Positions 8,713 to 19,210 of a stretch of 64,000 bases of DNA are shown one piece after another. The stretch lies in assembly GCF_016428595.1 (NCBI RefSeq), contig NZ_JAELVQ010000004.1, positions 155,916 to 219,915 of the forward strand, written 5' to 3'. The notes under the pieces are model-generated. The model did not search any database. It had not been told where the DNA came from and was given only the letters and a program-made list of their open reading frames with translations. Both the position numbers and the translations under genes were made by a program. Source of the stretch: Snuella sedimenti. Its GTDB lineage: Bacteria > Bacteroidota > Bacteroidia > Flavobacteriales > Flavobacteriaceae. How positions within the stretch are numbered: the stretch's first letter is position 1; the number at the start of each line of letters is the position of its first letter.

Positions 8713-10548
8713 ATGAATATGAAAAATAGAATATATAGTAAAGTAAGGGCAAAATCTGTATTTGTACTGTTTGTTGTGGGACTCTTAACAACGTCGTGTA
8801 GTGAAGAAGTGTTAGATAAACAGCCTTTGGACGCTATTTCGGAAGGAGCGGTTTTTTCAGATCCAAACTATTTACAGAATTATGTAAACAATAACTATAA
8901 TGGCATAAAGCCACATTGGAAACCCGAAACAGGAGGGTTTATCTCTTTGACCGATATTGGGATTCTTAACGAAGATACTCATTTGGTTGCTAATCCTTAT
9001 AACGAATATTTAACCGGTGGGATGACTCCAGATAACGTAAACAGCATTACTGGAGGCTTGTGGGGAAATCAATATTCTTGGTTGAACAGAATTAATTTAT
9101 TTTTTGAAAGTACAGCAGATTCATCAATCGATGTGGATGTGTTAGATAGGTTTCAAGGCGAAATGCATTTTATAAGAGCTCATATCTATTTTGAGTTATC
9201 CCGTCATTTTGGAGGTGTGCCTTTAATTACAAAGCCGTTTTCATTAAATGATGAATCGTACGATGTTGCTAGAAACAGCTATGACGAAGTAGCTCAATAT
9301 GTAATTGGTGAGTGTGATAATGCTATAGCTAAACTAGATGGTAAAGCCATGCCTAGTGGTAGGGCGAGTAAGGGAGCGGCCATGGCTTTAAAGGCCAGAA
9401 TGTTATTATATATGGCAAGTCCATTAAACAACCCATCTAATGATGCCTCGAAATGGCAAGCGGCAGCTACGGCAACCAAAGCAGTAATCGATATGGGCTA
9501 TGCGTTGCACCCCAACTATGCTCAAGTATTTAAAAGCCCTGTTAAAGAAGAAGAAGTAATTTTTGGACGATCGTTTACAGGAACCAATGGTGTTGGAGCT
9601 GTGTCTTTTGGCTTATCCTGGGGGTATAATTATGAGTATTGGCCTAGTGGTTTTGATGCCCAATACAAAGTTGCACCATCACAAGAGTTTGTTAACATGT
9701 TCCAAATGGCCAACGGAGAATACCCCTATATGGATGATGGGATAACCATCAATCCGACATCAGGTTATGACGATCAAGATCCAGGAGCAGGCAGGGATCC
9801 AAGGTTTTATGATGCCATTTTGTATCCTGGTTGTGAGCCTGTAAATATTGTGGATGGATCAAAATCTACAGTGCGTACTTTCGAATATTGGGAAGATGCC
9901 AATCCAGATATCGAGGATGAAAATCCAGATGCCGTAGATCCAATAAACGGCCAGGAATTATTTGATTTTGGTAGAGATTCTAAAACCTATTGGTTAGAAG
10001 GAAGAACACCGTTTCACTGGCGTTTACAAACGGGCTATGCCTTTAGAAAGTTAATGGACTTTACAGGGCCTAGAGCGAGTACAGATTTTGAATATAATCA
10101 AGTAACGTCTTATATAAGGCTTGCAGAAATGTATTTAAACTATGCCGAGATTCAAATTGCCTTAGGAAATGAAGCTGAAGCGCGTGAGTATATCAACAAA
10201 GTACGCCAAAGAGCGTCGGTTAACATGCCAAATGTTACAGCCTCAGGAGCAGAACTTGTTAAGGTATATAAAAGGGAAAGAGCGGTTGAGTTGCATTTGG
10301 AAGATACCCGCTTTTACGATTTAATGCGTTGGAAAGACGCCCCTGGTAAGGTCGATATGAATCCAACAAGAGGTATTGAGTTGGTAACCAAAGATTACTC
10401 TAATGGCGGCGTATTGCATTTTACTTACGGAACAGAGACAGATAATAGAACAGCATGGCCAGGAGACCATTACTATTTGATGCCTATTTCAAGAGATGAA
10501 GTTCAAAGAAGTAATAACACCTTGGAACAAAACCCAGGGTATAACTAA
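8713..10548 (+). CDS. SusD/RagB-family glycan-binding lipoprotein
   Basis: 611-residue partner of the preceding SusC. Lipoprotein signal ends in the lipobox TTSC (about residue 29, followed by SEEVLDKQP). SusD hallmarks: 'MHFIRAHIYFELSRHFGGVP' in the N-terminal helical region, and 'IRLAEMYLNYAEIQIAL', 'YINKVRQRASV', 'RERAVELHLEDTRFYDLMRW' in the C-terminal region; ends in NPGYN. The usual distance and order behind susC. It would cap the SusC barrel on the cell surface and hand over bound glycan. Confidence 0.97.
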   Translation: MNMKNRIYSKVRAKSVFVLFVVGLLTTSCSEEVLDKQPLDAISEGAVFSDPNYLQNYVNNNYNGIKPHWKPETGGFISLTDIGILNEDTHLVANPYNEYLTGGMTPDNVNSITGGLWGNQYSWLNRINLFFESTADSSIDVDVLDRFQGEMHFIRAHIYFELSRHFGGVPLITKPFSLNDESYDVARNSYDEVAQYVIGECDNAIAKLDGKAMPSGRASKGAAMALKARMLLYMASPLNNPSNDASKWQAAATATKAVIDMGYALHPNYAQVFKSPVKEEEVIFGRSFTGTNGVGAVSFGLSWGYNYEYWPSGFDAQYKVAPSQEFVNMFQMANGEYPYMDDGITINPTSGYDDQDPGAGRDPRFYDAILYPGCEPVNIVDGSKSTVRTFEYWEDANPDIEDENPDAVDPINGQELFDFGRDSKTYWLEGRTPFHWRLQTGYAFRKLMDFTGPRASTDFEYNQVTSYIRLAEMYLNYAEIQIALGNEAEAREYINKVRQRASVNMPNVTASGAELVKVYKRERAVELHLEDTRFYDLMRWKDAPGKVDMNPTRGIELVTKDYSNGGVLHFTYGTETDNRTAWPGDHYYLMPISRDEVQRSNNTLEQNPGYN

Positions 10549-10583
10549 AAGATTTTGAGTTAATATTTTTTATTAATTGGCTG

Positions 10584-10614
10584 CAAGTTCAACTATATTT
10601 TATAGTTGGGCTTG
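10584..10614 (+). terminator. stable hairpin after susD (terminator-like, no T-tract)
   Basis: Fourteen-base arms CAAGTTCAACTATA and TATAGTTGGGCTTG (two G-U pairs) around TTT. No run of T follows, so it may stabilise the 3' end of the susCD message or attenuate read-through to the next gene rather than terminate fully. The gap to the next gene is about 210 bp and has no clear promoter box. Confidence 0.5.
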
Positions 10615-10759
10615 TGGCATTTAAAACACAAGGTAGTCTTGATGACCTATTTTTCTTAAACATAAACAGGAAAAGTATGTTGTGCCTGGGGTTTTAGGAA
10701 TAGATTAAGATAGTTTCTATATAAAATAAAAATAAGTGGGATCTTAAAAAAATAGAGTG

Positions 10760-13700
10760 ATGATGTTAAATAAGAATTTAAGAGTATCTCCAATATCTAA
10801 GTCAACTTTTATTAAGTGGTCAATATTAAATGTAGTCTTAATGCTTTTTATCAATTGTACTGTTGATAAAAGGGAATCTAAGAATGAAAAATTATTTGCA
10901 GCATTAACGGCTCAACAAACAGGGGTTAATTTTGCAAATAATCTTACAGAAAACGATTCCATAAACTATTTTGAGTATATGTACATTTACATGGGAGGTG
11001 GCGTGGCTATTGGCGATGTGAATAATGATGGCTTGCAGGATATCTATTTTACCGGCAATATGGTAGAGAATAAATTGTATTTGAACCAAGGCGGTTTAAA
11101 ATTTAAGGATATTACAGAAGAAGCAAAAGTTGCGGGAGATGACCGTTGGGTAACAGGCGTTACCATGGGTGATGCCAATCAGGATGGTTGGCTGGATATT
11201 TATGTTAGTGTTTCCGGAAAATGGACCACTACAAAAAATTTACTCTATATAAACGACGCTAATGAGAATGGTATACCAACGTTTACCGAAGCCGCTGAAG
11301 CTTATGGTGTAGCCGATACCGGAAACAGTACACAGGCCGTATTTTTCGATTACGATCTGGATGGCGATCAGGATCTGTATGTGATAAACTACCCAATTGT
11401 TGATTCGCGTACCAGTATTTCAGATTATTTGGCATATCGCGACCGGTCCCCTTACGATAAAAGTGACAGGCTATACAAAAATGAAGGCAATGGGAAATTT
11501 ACCGACGTTACCATAGCATCGGGCTTGGCAAAATATGCTTTATCTCTTGGCGTTTCCGTAGGGGATTATAATCAAGATGGTTGGCCAGACGTGTATGTCT
11601 CTAACGACTTTAGTACCCCAGATTACTTCTTAATAAATAACCAAGATGGGACGTTTTCAGACCAAAACCTGAATTTGACAAATCATACGGCTTACTTTGG
11701 TATGGGCTCAGATGTAGCCGATTTTAATAATGATGGCTTGCTGGATTTTTACCAGGTAGACATGATGCCCAAAAGCTATAGAAGGGCCAAAGAAAATATG
11801 GATAGCATGGATCCCGAACGGTTTTATAATATTGTAAACCACGATATGCACCATCAGTACTCTATCAATACCTTACAATTAAATATGGGGAATGATAGTA
11901 TAGGATTGCCCCATTTTGGAGATATCTCTAAAATTGCTGGTGTTTCCTCTACAGATTGGAGTTGGGCTTCTCTATTTGCCGATTTTGATAACGACGGCTA
12001 CAAGGATTTATATGTTACCAATGGTGTAAGAAGGGACATAAACAACAGTGATTATTTTAGGAGTGATGAGATCAAGGATTTTGAAAAAGGCAACCCCTTA
12101 GATCTTACCAAAAAGATACCTTCAGAGAAAATTGAAAATTATGCCTTTAAAAACAATGGAGATTTAACATTTACAGATGTATCTAAAAGTTGGGGTATTA
12201 ATTTAAAAGGCTTTTCTAACGGTGTGGCTTATGCCGATTTAGATAACGATGGTGATTTGGATTTGGTGGTTAATAATTTGGACGATACAAGTACCATCTA
12301 TGAAAATAAAGTAAGCAACAACAAATCGAACCATTATTTAAGATTAAAGTTACAAGGGCCCCAAGCCAATGCGTTTGGATTGGGAACCAAAATATGGATT
12401 GAGGATGGAGCGAACAGTCAATTTCAAGAAGTAACATTAACAAGAGGGTTTCAATCGTCTGTAGAACCGATCGTCCATTTTGGAGTTGGTAAAAGTGAAA
12501 CAGTAAAAGAAGTTAGAATACTTTGGCAGGATGGTAAAGAAGAAATACTTCATAATGTAAAAGCAAACCAGACGCTTAATGTCAATTATGAAAGCGCGGT
12601 ATTAACTGAATCTAAAACAGCGAAGACCACAAAGTCTTATTTTTCAGATATAACAAAAACGGCGCAATTAAATTATAAGCACGAAGAAAATTGGTTCGAT
12701 GATTTTCGTTACCAAGTATTATTGCCGCATAAAACCTCACAGTATGGCCCAGCCCTTGCTGTTGGAGATATAGATAATGATGGGTTGGACGATTTTTATA
12801 TTGGAGGGGCTAACAGGGCTTCAGGAAAAATGTATCGTCAAAATGAAGATGGGACATTCTCGGAAATAGCAACTGAAATATGGGATAACGACAAGCAGCA
12901 AGAAGATGTAAGCGCTACATTTTTTGACGCCAATGGCGATGGATTGTTAGACCTTTATGTGGTTTCTGGAGGTAACGAATACAGACGGGGGAATGCCTAT
13001 TACCAAGACCGGTTTTACCTTAATAAAGGGAATGGTGTTTTTGAAAAATCTACTGGGGCCTTACCTGAAATGACCGAAAGCGGCTCTACAGTGGTTGCAT
13101 CAGACTATGATAATGATGGGGATTTGGATTTGTTTGTAGGCGGAAGAATAACACCCAGAAATTACCCAACAGCCCCTAAAAGCTACATTTTAAAAAATGA
13201 AAGTACTTCCAACGAGGTTAAATTTGTTGATGTAACCGAAACCGTAGCCCCCGATTTATTAAACTTAGGCATGGTAACCCAAGCCGAATGGCTGGATATG
13301 GATGGCGATAGCCATAAGGATTTGATCATTATAGGGGAATGGATGGGCATTACCTATTTAAAAAATGAAAACGGTAGGTTTATAAACAAAAGTGATGCCG
13401 CTGGTTTTTCAGATACTACTGGCTGGTGGTTTGGTATGCAAAGTTATGATTTTGATAACGACGGCGATCAGGACTTTATCATGGGCAATTTGGGTAAGAA
13501 CTATAAATACAAGGCCAAACCCGATTCACCTTTCAGCTTATACACCTACGACTACGATAATAATGGTAAAAAGGATATCGTATTAAGTTACATTAGTAAA
13601 GGTGTTCAAGTACCTGTACGAGGTAGGGAATGTTCCTCGCAACAAATACCGGCCATTAAAGTGAAATTTAAAGATTATCACTCTTTTGCAACGGCCAGTT

Positions 13701-14134
13701 TACAGGATATTTATTCTACAGAGCATTTAGAAAAGTCAACCCATTACCAAGTAAAAAGTTTTGCCAGTTGTTATGTGGAAAACTTAGGAAATGGACAATT
13801 TAAATTAAAGCCCCTAGATAACTTAGCCCAGTTGGCGGCTATTAATACAATGGTTGTAGACGATATCGATCAGGATGGACATTCCGATGTGGTATATGCA
13901 GGTAATTTATATGGTTCGGAAGTTGAGACCCCAAGGGGAGATGCCAGTTACGGTGGTCTGTTGTTAGGAGATGGGAAAGGAGGCTTTAAGTCACAAATGC
14001 CTTATGAAAGTGGTTTAATGATAAAAGGCGAAGTAAAAGCAGCTAAAAAAATGCGATTGGCAAATGGCGAAACAGGCATCCTGTTTGCCAAGAATAACGA
14101 TTATTTGCAGTTGGTAAGAATAAAAAAGGAATAA
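10760..14134 (+). CDS. FG-GAP/VCBS repeat lipoprotein with ASPIC/UnbV domain
   Basis: About 1124 residues. Lipoprotein signal with lipobox FINC near residue 36. Two sets of roughly seven calcium-binding propeller repeats of the form D-x-[DN]-x-DG-x-x-D: the first set includes GDVNNDGLQDIYF, GDANQDGWLDIYV, GDYNQDGWPDVYV and ADLDNDGDLDLVV; the second includes GDIDNDGLDDFYI, FDANGDGLLDLYV and YDFDNDGDQDFIM. Between them (~525-610) lies an ASPIC/UnbV-like domain ('NAFGLGTKIWIEDGANSQFQ', 'FGVGKSETVKEVRILWQDG'). Such proteins often accompany SusCD pairs and probably bind ligand or protein on the cell surface; no enzyme activity is established. GTG 10757 precedes two in-frame ATGs; I chose the first ATG. 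Confidence 0.9.
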   Translation: MMLNKNLRVSPISKSTFIKWSILNVVLMLFINCTVDKRESKNEKLFAALTAQQTGVNFANNLTENDSINYFEYMYIYMGGGVAIGDVNNDGLQDIYFTGNMVENKLYLNQGGLKFKDITEEAKVAGDDRWVTGVTMGDANQDGWLDIYVSVSGKWTTTKNLLYINDANENGIPTFTEAAEAYGVADTGNSTQAVFFDYDLDGDQDLYVINYPIVDSRTSISDYLAYRDRSPYDKSDRLYKNEGNGKFTDVTIASGLAKYALSLGVSVGDYNQDGWPDVYVSNDFSTPDYFLINNQDGTFSDQNLNLTNHTAYFGMGSDVADFNNDGLLDFYQVDMMPKSYRRAKENMDSMDPERFYNIVNHDMHHQYSINTLQLNMGNDSIGLPHFGDISKIAGVSSTDWSWASLFADFDNDGYKDLYVTNGVRRDINNSDYFRSDEIKDFEKGNPLDLTKKIPSEKIENYAFKNNGDLTFTDVSKSWGINLKGFSNGVAYADLDNDGDLDLVVNNLDDTSTIYENKVSNNKSNHYLRLKLQGPQANAFGLGTKIWIEDGANSQFQEVTLTRGFQSSVEPIVHFGVGKSETVKEVRILWQDGKEEILHNVKANQTLNVNYESAVLTESKTAKTTKSYFSDITKTAQLNYKHEENWFDDFRYQVLLPHKTSQYGPALAVGDIDNDGLDDFYIGGANRASGKMYRQNEDGTFSEIATEIWDNDKQQEDVSATFFDANGDGLLDLYVVSGGNEYRRGNAYYQDRFYLNKGNGVFEKSTGALPEMTESGSTVVASDYDNDGDLDLFVGGRITPRNYPTAPKSYILKNESTSNEVKFVDVTETVAPDLLNLGMVTQAEWLDMDGDSHKDLIIIGEWMGITYLKNENGRFINKSDAAGFSDTTGWWFGMQSYDFDNDGDQDFIMGNLGKNYKYKAKPDSPFSLYTYDYDNNGKKDIVLSYISKGVQVPVRGRECSSQQIPAIKVKFKDYHSFATASLQDIYSTEHLEKSTHYQVKSFASCYVENLGNGQFKLKPLDNLAQLAAINTMVVDDIDQDGHSDVVYAGNLYGSEVETPRGDASYGGLLLGDGKGGFKSQMPYESGLMIKGEVKAAKKMRLANGETGILFAKNNDYLQLVRIKKE

Positions 14135-14294
14135 TAAATTTTATACAGGCGTGGTGGTATGCAATTTTAGTTTCGTTATAGGAATAGGACTATAAAAAGT
14201 TAGCCAGTAAAGACCCAGCCTCTACTTAGCTATTATAGAAGAAAAGAGATTATTTACTCGTTGAAAATGTATTAACTAAACTAAACCATAAATC

Positions 14295-16946
14295 ATGAAT
14301 TGTAAATTATCATGCAATAAACCTTATTGCACAGGAAGCTTTTACCCTAAAAAGATCAAGAATACCTCTATGCTATGGCGAAATTTTATTTTGCTTATAA
14401 GTGTATTGCTTACAAATACATTAAGTGCTCAGATAACCAACCGTTGCTTAGAGTTCGATGGACAATCTAACACCTATGTGTCTGCAGGAGACGTTAATGC
14501 GCTTGATGGCGTTTCTGCATTTACGGTCGAAGCATGGATATATATAGATCAATGGAATGAAGGTGCCTATATCTATAAGAAGGAAGGCGCAAATTGGACT
14601 TATAAGATTAGTATGTCGCTTGGTCCTGTTGCTTCTAAGCGTCTTTATTTTCACGTTTCAGATGGCATCAATACCTATATGGCTATAGATAATTCGGCAA
14701 TAAGTGTTGGAAACTGGCACCATGTTGCCGTGGCCTATAATGGAGGAGGGTCAGCCTATAACCAAATGAAGGTGTATATTGATGGAACAGAGGTTACCAA
14801 TAAGTGGTTTTCAAATTATGAAGGCGTACTCCCTTCATTAACACCTTCAACCACGGGTGATTTAGTAATAGGAAGAGACTTTAACGGGAAAATTGATGAA
14901 CTTAGGGTATGGTCCAGAACTTTAAGCGGTTTGGAAATAGAGTATAGAAATACCATCAATACATACCACCCTTATTACAGCGACCTTGTTGTATATTATA
15001 CAGGAGACCAGTACCAATCAACTAATGTCGTGGATTATAAAGGAACTCATCATGGCTCTGTTTCCGGAAATGTTACCAAAGGTGTCGTATCTGGAAATGA
15101 TAATTTTAATTATAAAATTGTTAGTGCTTATATAAGGGAAGGATTTTATCAAATAGGTGAAATAAAAGATGAATACCTTTTAAACAATAATGATCTTATT
15201 CTATTTGGAGCAGCTCCCGATAGTGAAGGGCAGATTCGTGTGTCCTATCCAGATAACGATGGTGTGTTAACCAATGTAGATTATCTTAGTAGCTACTCAG
15301 GGCGAAACGGCGTGTTAAAGTTTAACGGAGCTGGCTCAAGTGCAAATTGTAATAAAGGATTATTAAACGCTACGGGTGAATTTACTTTCGAGGCCTGGGT
15401 CTATATTGACGAATGGGTAGAAAATAGTACCATCTTCTTAAAGCAGGGTAATGATTGGACCAATAAAGTAGATATCCAATTGGGGGAAGTAGCCAGTAAA
15501 CGGCTGTATTTCCATGTAAACAATAATGGAAACACTTATGCTGCTGTCGATAACAGCATTACGGTTGGAAGCTGGAACCATATCGCTTTTTCCTATAAAG
15601 GTTCTAATCCAGCTTTTGGTCAGATCGCTATTACAATCAATGGTTCGGCTGTAACACCATGGTATAATACTTCAGGAGCTACCATTCCTGCAACTTGCCC
15701 TAGTGGCAATGATAATTTCTACTTGGGGAATGGTTTCAAGGGTAAGTTGGACGAGATCAGGATGTGGGGTGTTTACAGAACACCAGGCCAAATAGCAAGC
15801 TATATGAATGGGGAGATTAATAAAACCTGGTGGGATTATAGCCTGATGAGTGCTTACTGGAAGGTGAATGATTCTGTTGCGCCAGCCAAGGATTTGAAGA
15901 ATATTAGAACCGACATCAATACTATAAAGCAGATATTTAATGGAAGAGAAGGTGCTAAGTTCAGGATAGGTTTAGCAACAGGAGATTATAAGAAGATGAT
16001 GAAAACCGAAACCGGAAGGAGAAACTTTGCGCACCATGTTAAAGATTTCCTGAACGAATATAATTTAGATGGGGTAGACCTTGATTTTGAATGGAACTAT
16101 ACCTCACAGGAATGGGCAGACTACAATACCCTAATTGAAACGGTGAATGATTCATTACCAGCTAGTAGTATATTTAGCGTGTCGTTGCACTCCTATTTTT
16201 ATAGCTTAACCCCCTCAGCAATGAATGCCGTAGATTTTATTGGAATGCAAATTTATGGTCCCCAAACAGAACTGTTCCCATACGATCGTTTTGTTGCCGA
16301 TTACAATAAGTTCATTAATTATGGTTATCCAGCGAAAAAACTGGTTATGGGGCTTCCCTTTTATGCAATGAACAATGGTACCGAAATAACGTATAAAAGT
16401 ATTCTTGATGTGTATCCTAATCTTGAAACAGAAAAAGATACCGTACAGATAAATAATTATCCTGCAATTTTTAATGGAGTGGACACGGTAAAGAAGAAGG
16501 CCGCCTATGTAGCAGCTCAAAACATGGGTGGTATCATGTATTGGGACAGCAGGACCGATACCGATTACACAAATTCCAAATGTTTACTGAGGGCTTTAAA
16601 CACTGAGATAAACGCTAATGTCCCAACTCTAATATCAACAGTAACCTCAAAATTTGCAAATGGAACTAAAGCTTCATCCGAAGAGCAAGATTTGATAATA
16701 AAAGATCAATTGAGATTATATCCAAATCCAGCCAGCAATATGGTGACCGTGCGAGCTAAAGATCCAATAGAATCCATTACGGTTTTAAATCAATTGGGAG
16801 CAAGAGTATACTTCCGTAAAGACCATATCGGCAATGAAAATTTTGTAGAGATTAATACATCGGGATATAAATCCGGATTGTATTTTGTTAAGGTGAAACT
16901 GAGAGGTGATGAAAAAAGTCAAACTTTGAAATTACTTGTAAGATAA
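14295..16946 (+). CDS. GH18-like glycosidase with two LamG domains and T9SS sorting tail
   Basis: 883 residues. Signal peptide (hydrophobic ~28-44, cut near LSAQ), LamG/concanavalin-like domain 1 (~50-218), start of a GH18 TIM barrel (~270-325, 'YKIVSAYIREGFYQIGEIKD', 'NDLILFGAAPDSEGQI'), LamG domain 2 (~338-505), then the rest of the barrel with the catalytic DxxDxDxE motif DGVDLDFE (D592-E599), 'FIGMQIYGP', 'LVMGLPFYA' and 'GGIMYWDS'. The last ~75 residues are a Por/T9SS type A sorting domain ('LRLYPNPASNMVTV', 'GLYFVKV'), so the protein is exported to the surface. GH18 enzymes are chitinases or endo-beta-N-acetylglucosaminidases; the latter suits the GH92 and GH2 neighbours. LamG 2 appears to be inserted within the barrel. 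ATG 14370 is an alternative start. Confidence 0.88.
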   Translation: MNCKLSCNKPYCTGSFYPKKIKNTSMLWRNFILLISVLLTNTLSAQITNRCLEFDGQSNTYVSAGDVNALDGVSAFTVEAWIYIDQWNEGAYIYKKEGANWTYKISMSLGPVASKRLYFHVSDGINTYMAIDNSAISVGNWHHVAVAYNGGGSAYNQMKVYIDGTEVTNKWFSNYEGVLPSLTPSTTGDLVIGRDFNGKIDELRVWSRTLSGLEIEYRNTINTYHPYYSDLVVYYTGDQYQSTNVVDYKGTHHGSVSGNVTKGVVSGNDNFNYKIVSAYIREGFYQIGEIKDEYLLNNNDLILFGAAPDSEGQIRVSYPDNDGVLTNVDYLSSYSGRNGVLKFNGAGSSANCNKGLLNATGEFTFEAWVYIDEWVENSTIFLKQGNDWTNKVDIQLGEVASKRLYFHVNNNGNTYAAVDNSITVGSWNHIAFSYKGSNPAFGQIAITINGSAVTPWYNTSGATIPATCPSGNDNFYLGNGFKGKLDEIRMWGVYRTPGQIASYMNGEINKTWWDYSLMSAYWKVNDSVAPAKDLKNIRTDINTIKQIFNGREGAKFRIGLATGDYKKMMKTETGRRNFAHHVKDFLNEYNLDGVDLDFEWNYTSQEWADYNTLIETVNDSLPASSIFSVSLHSYFYSLTPSAMNAVDFIGMQIYGPQTELFPYDRFVADYNKFINYGYPAKKLVMGLPFYAMNNGTEITYKSILDVYPNLETEKDTVQINNYPAIFNGVDTVKKKAAYVAAQNMGGIMYWDSRTDTDYTNSKCLLRALNTEINANVPTLISTVTSKFANGTKASSEEQDLIIKDQLRLYPNPASNMVTVRAKDPIESITVLNQLGARVYFRKDHIGNENFVEINTSGYKSGLYFVKVKLRGDEKSQTLKLLVR

Positions 16947-16974
16947 GCATATATAAATCAATAAATATAAACAG

Positions 16975-19104
16975 ATGAAAGGTCGTTTATTACTAAAAAC
17001 TTCAACAACAAGGGGAAGTTCATTAAGTTTTGTAATATTATTTTTTGCAATCATTCTAAATGGAAACGCTCAGTCTATAGTAATAGATGACCTTGCTATG
17101 GACAGAAAACACATTGCACCACATGCGTATCAGCAATTGTGGATATTTAACGGTAGGGGCAAAGTATACCCAAGAAGATATACACTTACCGGGTTTAACG
17201 GTTTTGAGTTTAAGCACCATATAGCCGATTATCGGTTTCATTTTAACTTTGTAGATCAAAAGACAGGCACGGTAGTAAGGGATAATGTTCATGAAACCAT
17301 AGAAACCCATGATCCCTTAGGATGGAATTTCCGGCCAGGAGCGCCCTATGTTACGGTTCCGCAACATGAGACCTGGTTTCCATATTACTATGAAAAGAAT
17401 GGAACTTTTCATAAGGAGATAGATGGTAAATGGATTTCATTCGGTATTCTAACCAAAACCTATGTGTCCAATAAGACAGATGAGGTTTTAATGGCTATTA
17501 CCTTGGAAAACAGAGCCGACATTAGTTTGGAACTGATATTAAAGCCCTATCAAATGGGGCAGGAGGCTTTTGTGGTAGATACAGAGCAGGCTAGGATGAC
17601 CGTTTCCTCCGATTTGCCGGAAAGAACCGAAGCTGGGATCAAATGGGTGCTTCCCCCTAAATCAACCATTACCAAGCATTTTGCAATTCAGGCGACCGAT
17701 TTGAACGAACAGGCACCTGCATACTTTCAGCCGGAAATTGAAAATAAAATTAATGAGGCCATAGCAGATGCCAACCGACAATTTAATACCATTGCATCTA
17801 AATTTCCTGCTTTCCGTTCCGACAATGAAAAGCTAATGAACCTCTATAAGCGGGTTATTGGTACCATGTACCTTAGCCGATGGGAACGAGACGATTTTAT
17901 ACATGATCCTTACTGGCAGATTGGTTGGTTCCCGCTAACCGTTGCCTGGGATTTTTCCTTTACGGCAGATGCTTTGGCCATGGTAGACCCTAAAATAGTT
18001 GAAACTATTGTTGTAGATGTTTTAAAATACGGAAAAATGGAATCCTCCTACATAGGGAGGAATGGTGAGCATGCTGCAAATATTCTTTACATACAGGATC
18101 CCTTTGCCTTGCAAATCCTTATTGAATCGTATATAAAGTATACTGGAGATACATCCATACTGGATACAAAGGCCGGAAAGTATACCGTTTATGAATGGAT
18201 GAAACAATGGGCCAATTTCATAAATGACAATTTTCGTACTTCAGGTCCATTAATCAATATGGGGGATGCCAATGAGATGCTGATAGAAATAAGGACCGAC
18301 GGTTACGATCATATCGTACCCGTGGTTAACGGATTGGCCATTGATTTTTACCACACTTTAGCACAATGGGCTAAGACAAGAGAAGATAAAGATTCGAAAA
18401 AATACGATACATGGGCCAGCGCAATGAATGAAGCTTTTCATAAAGAGCTTTGGAACGATAAAGAAGGATGGTTTTATAATATGTATAATGATGGATCAAA
18501 GGACATCATCTGGACGATTCACTTATTCGATCTTTTGGGGACACCTGTGCTAACACCTAATGAGCGGAGCAAGTTAAGTGCCCATATTAAGGAGGGCGAA
18601 TTCTTGGGAAAATATGGCATGTACTCCATTTCGCCTAAAGATGAGGTACACTGGGATGTATTGGACTGCGATTTTGGTGGCGGTGGTTTTTATATGGGAT
18701 CGCCACTGGGTATAGCTAAGAGTTTATACGCGCATAACGAGCCACAACGGGCATGGGAGATCATGAAAAGAATAGCCTTATTGCCCGACCACTTTCCGTT
18801 TATGCCACAATCGCCCAGAGCCGATGAACCTTTTGAAATTAAGACTGGAGGGATTATGCAAATCTCGTCGGGAGCGGCACTGGAAGCCATTTGGTATGGC
18901 ATTTTTGGGATAGCGCTTCATGAGGATGGCTCAATTAGTGTCAACCCCAACTATAACAAGGAGATAGGTGAATCTGAACTTAGGGGCTTTAGATATCGAG
19001 GGCATTTGTATGATGTTATCCTGAAGCCAGAGTCCTATGAAGTGTATAAGAACAACAAATTTATAATAAGGAATAGGTATGGCGTAATTGCTCATAACCT
19101 CTAA
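16975..19104 (+). CDS. six-hairpin (alpha/alpha)6 glycosidase-like protein A
   Basis: 709 residues with an N-terminal signal (hydrophobic ~18-33, cleavage near GNAQS). Residues ~35-260 are a beta-sandwich; ~280-690 are helical with repeated aromatic/acidic motifs of six-hairpin glycosidases: 'WFPLTVAWDFSFTADALAMV', 'NILYIQDPFALQILIESY', 'IEIRTDGYDHIVPVVNGLAI', 'EGEFLGKYGMYSISPKDEVH' and 'CDFGGGGFYMGSP'. This is closest in my view to the MGH1/GH63-like clan; family number and substrate are not certain. It is a paralogue of the product at 20602 with the same domain order. Predicted periplasmic. Starts 28 bp after the GH18 gene in the context ATAAACAGATG. Confidence 0.75.
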   Translation: MKGRLLLKTSTTRGSSLSFVILFFAIILNGNAQSIVIDDLAMDRKHIAPHAYQQLWIFNGRGKVYPRRYTLTGFNGFEFKHHIADYRFHFNFVDQKTGTVVRDNVHETIETHDPLGWNFRPGAPYVTVPQHETWFPYYYEKNGTFHKEIDGKWISFGILTKTYVSNKTDEVLMAITLENRADISLELILKPYQMGQEAFVVDTEQARMTVSSDLPERTEAGIKWVLPPKSTITKHFAIQATDLNEQAPAYFQPEIENKINEAIADANRQFNTIASKFPAFRSDNEKLMNLYKRVIGTMYLSRWERDDFIHDPYWQIGWFPLTVAWDFSFTADALAMVDPKIVETIVVDVLKYGKMESSYIGRNGEHAANILYIQDPFALQILIESYIKYTGDTSILDTKAGKYTVYEWMKQWANFINDNFRTSGPLINMGDANEMLIEIRTDGYDHIVPVVNGLAIDFYHTLAQWAKTREDKDSKKYDTWASAMNEAFHKELWNDKEGWFYNMYNDGSKDIIWTIHLFDLLGTPVLTPNERSKLSAHIKEGEFLGKYGMYSISPKDEVHWDVLDCDFGGGGFYMGSPLGIAKSLYAHNEPQRAWEIMKRIALLPDHFPFMPQSPRADEPFEIKTGGIMQISSGAALEAIWYGIFGIALHEDGSISVNPNYNKEIGESELRGFRYRGHLYDVILKPESYEVYKNNKFIIRNRYGVIAHNL

Positions 19105-19210
19105 CAAACGCTGGTAGGTAATACAAGTATACCATTTTTAGTCGATTGGATTAATTAAATTAGGTGAATTTTGAGTAAATTTAAAGGTAGTTTTAGCGTT
19201 AAAATTAAAA

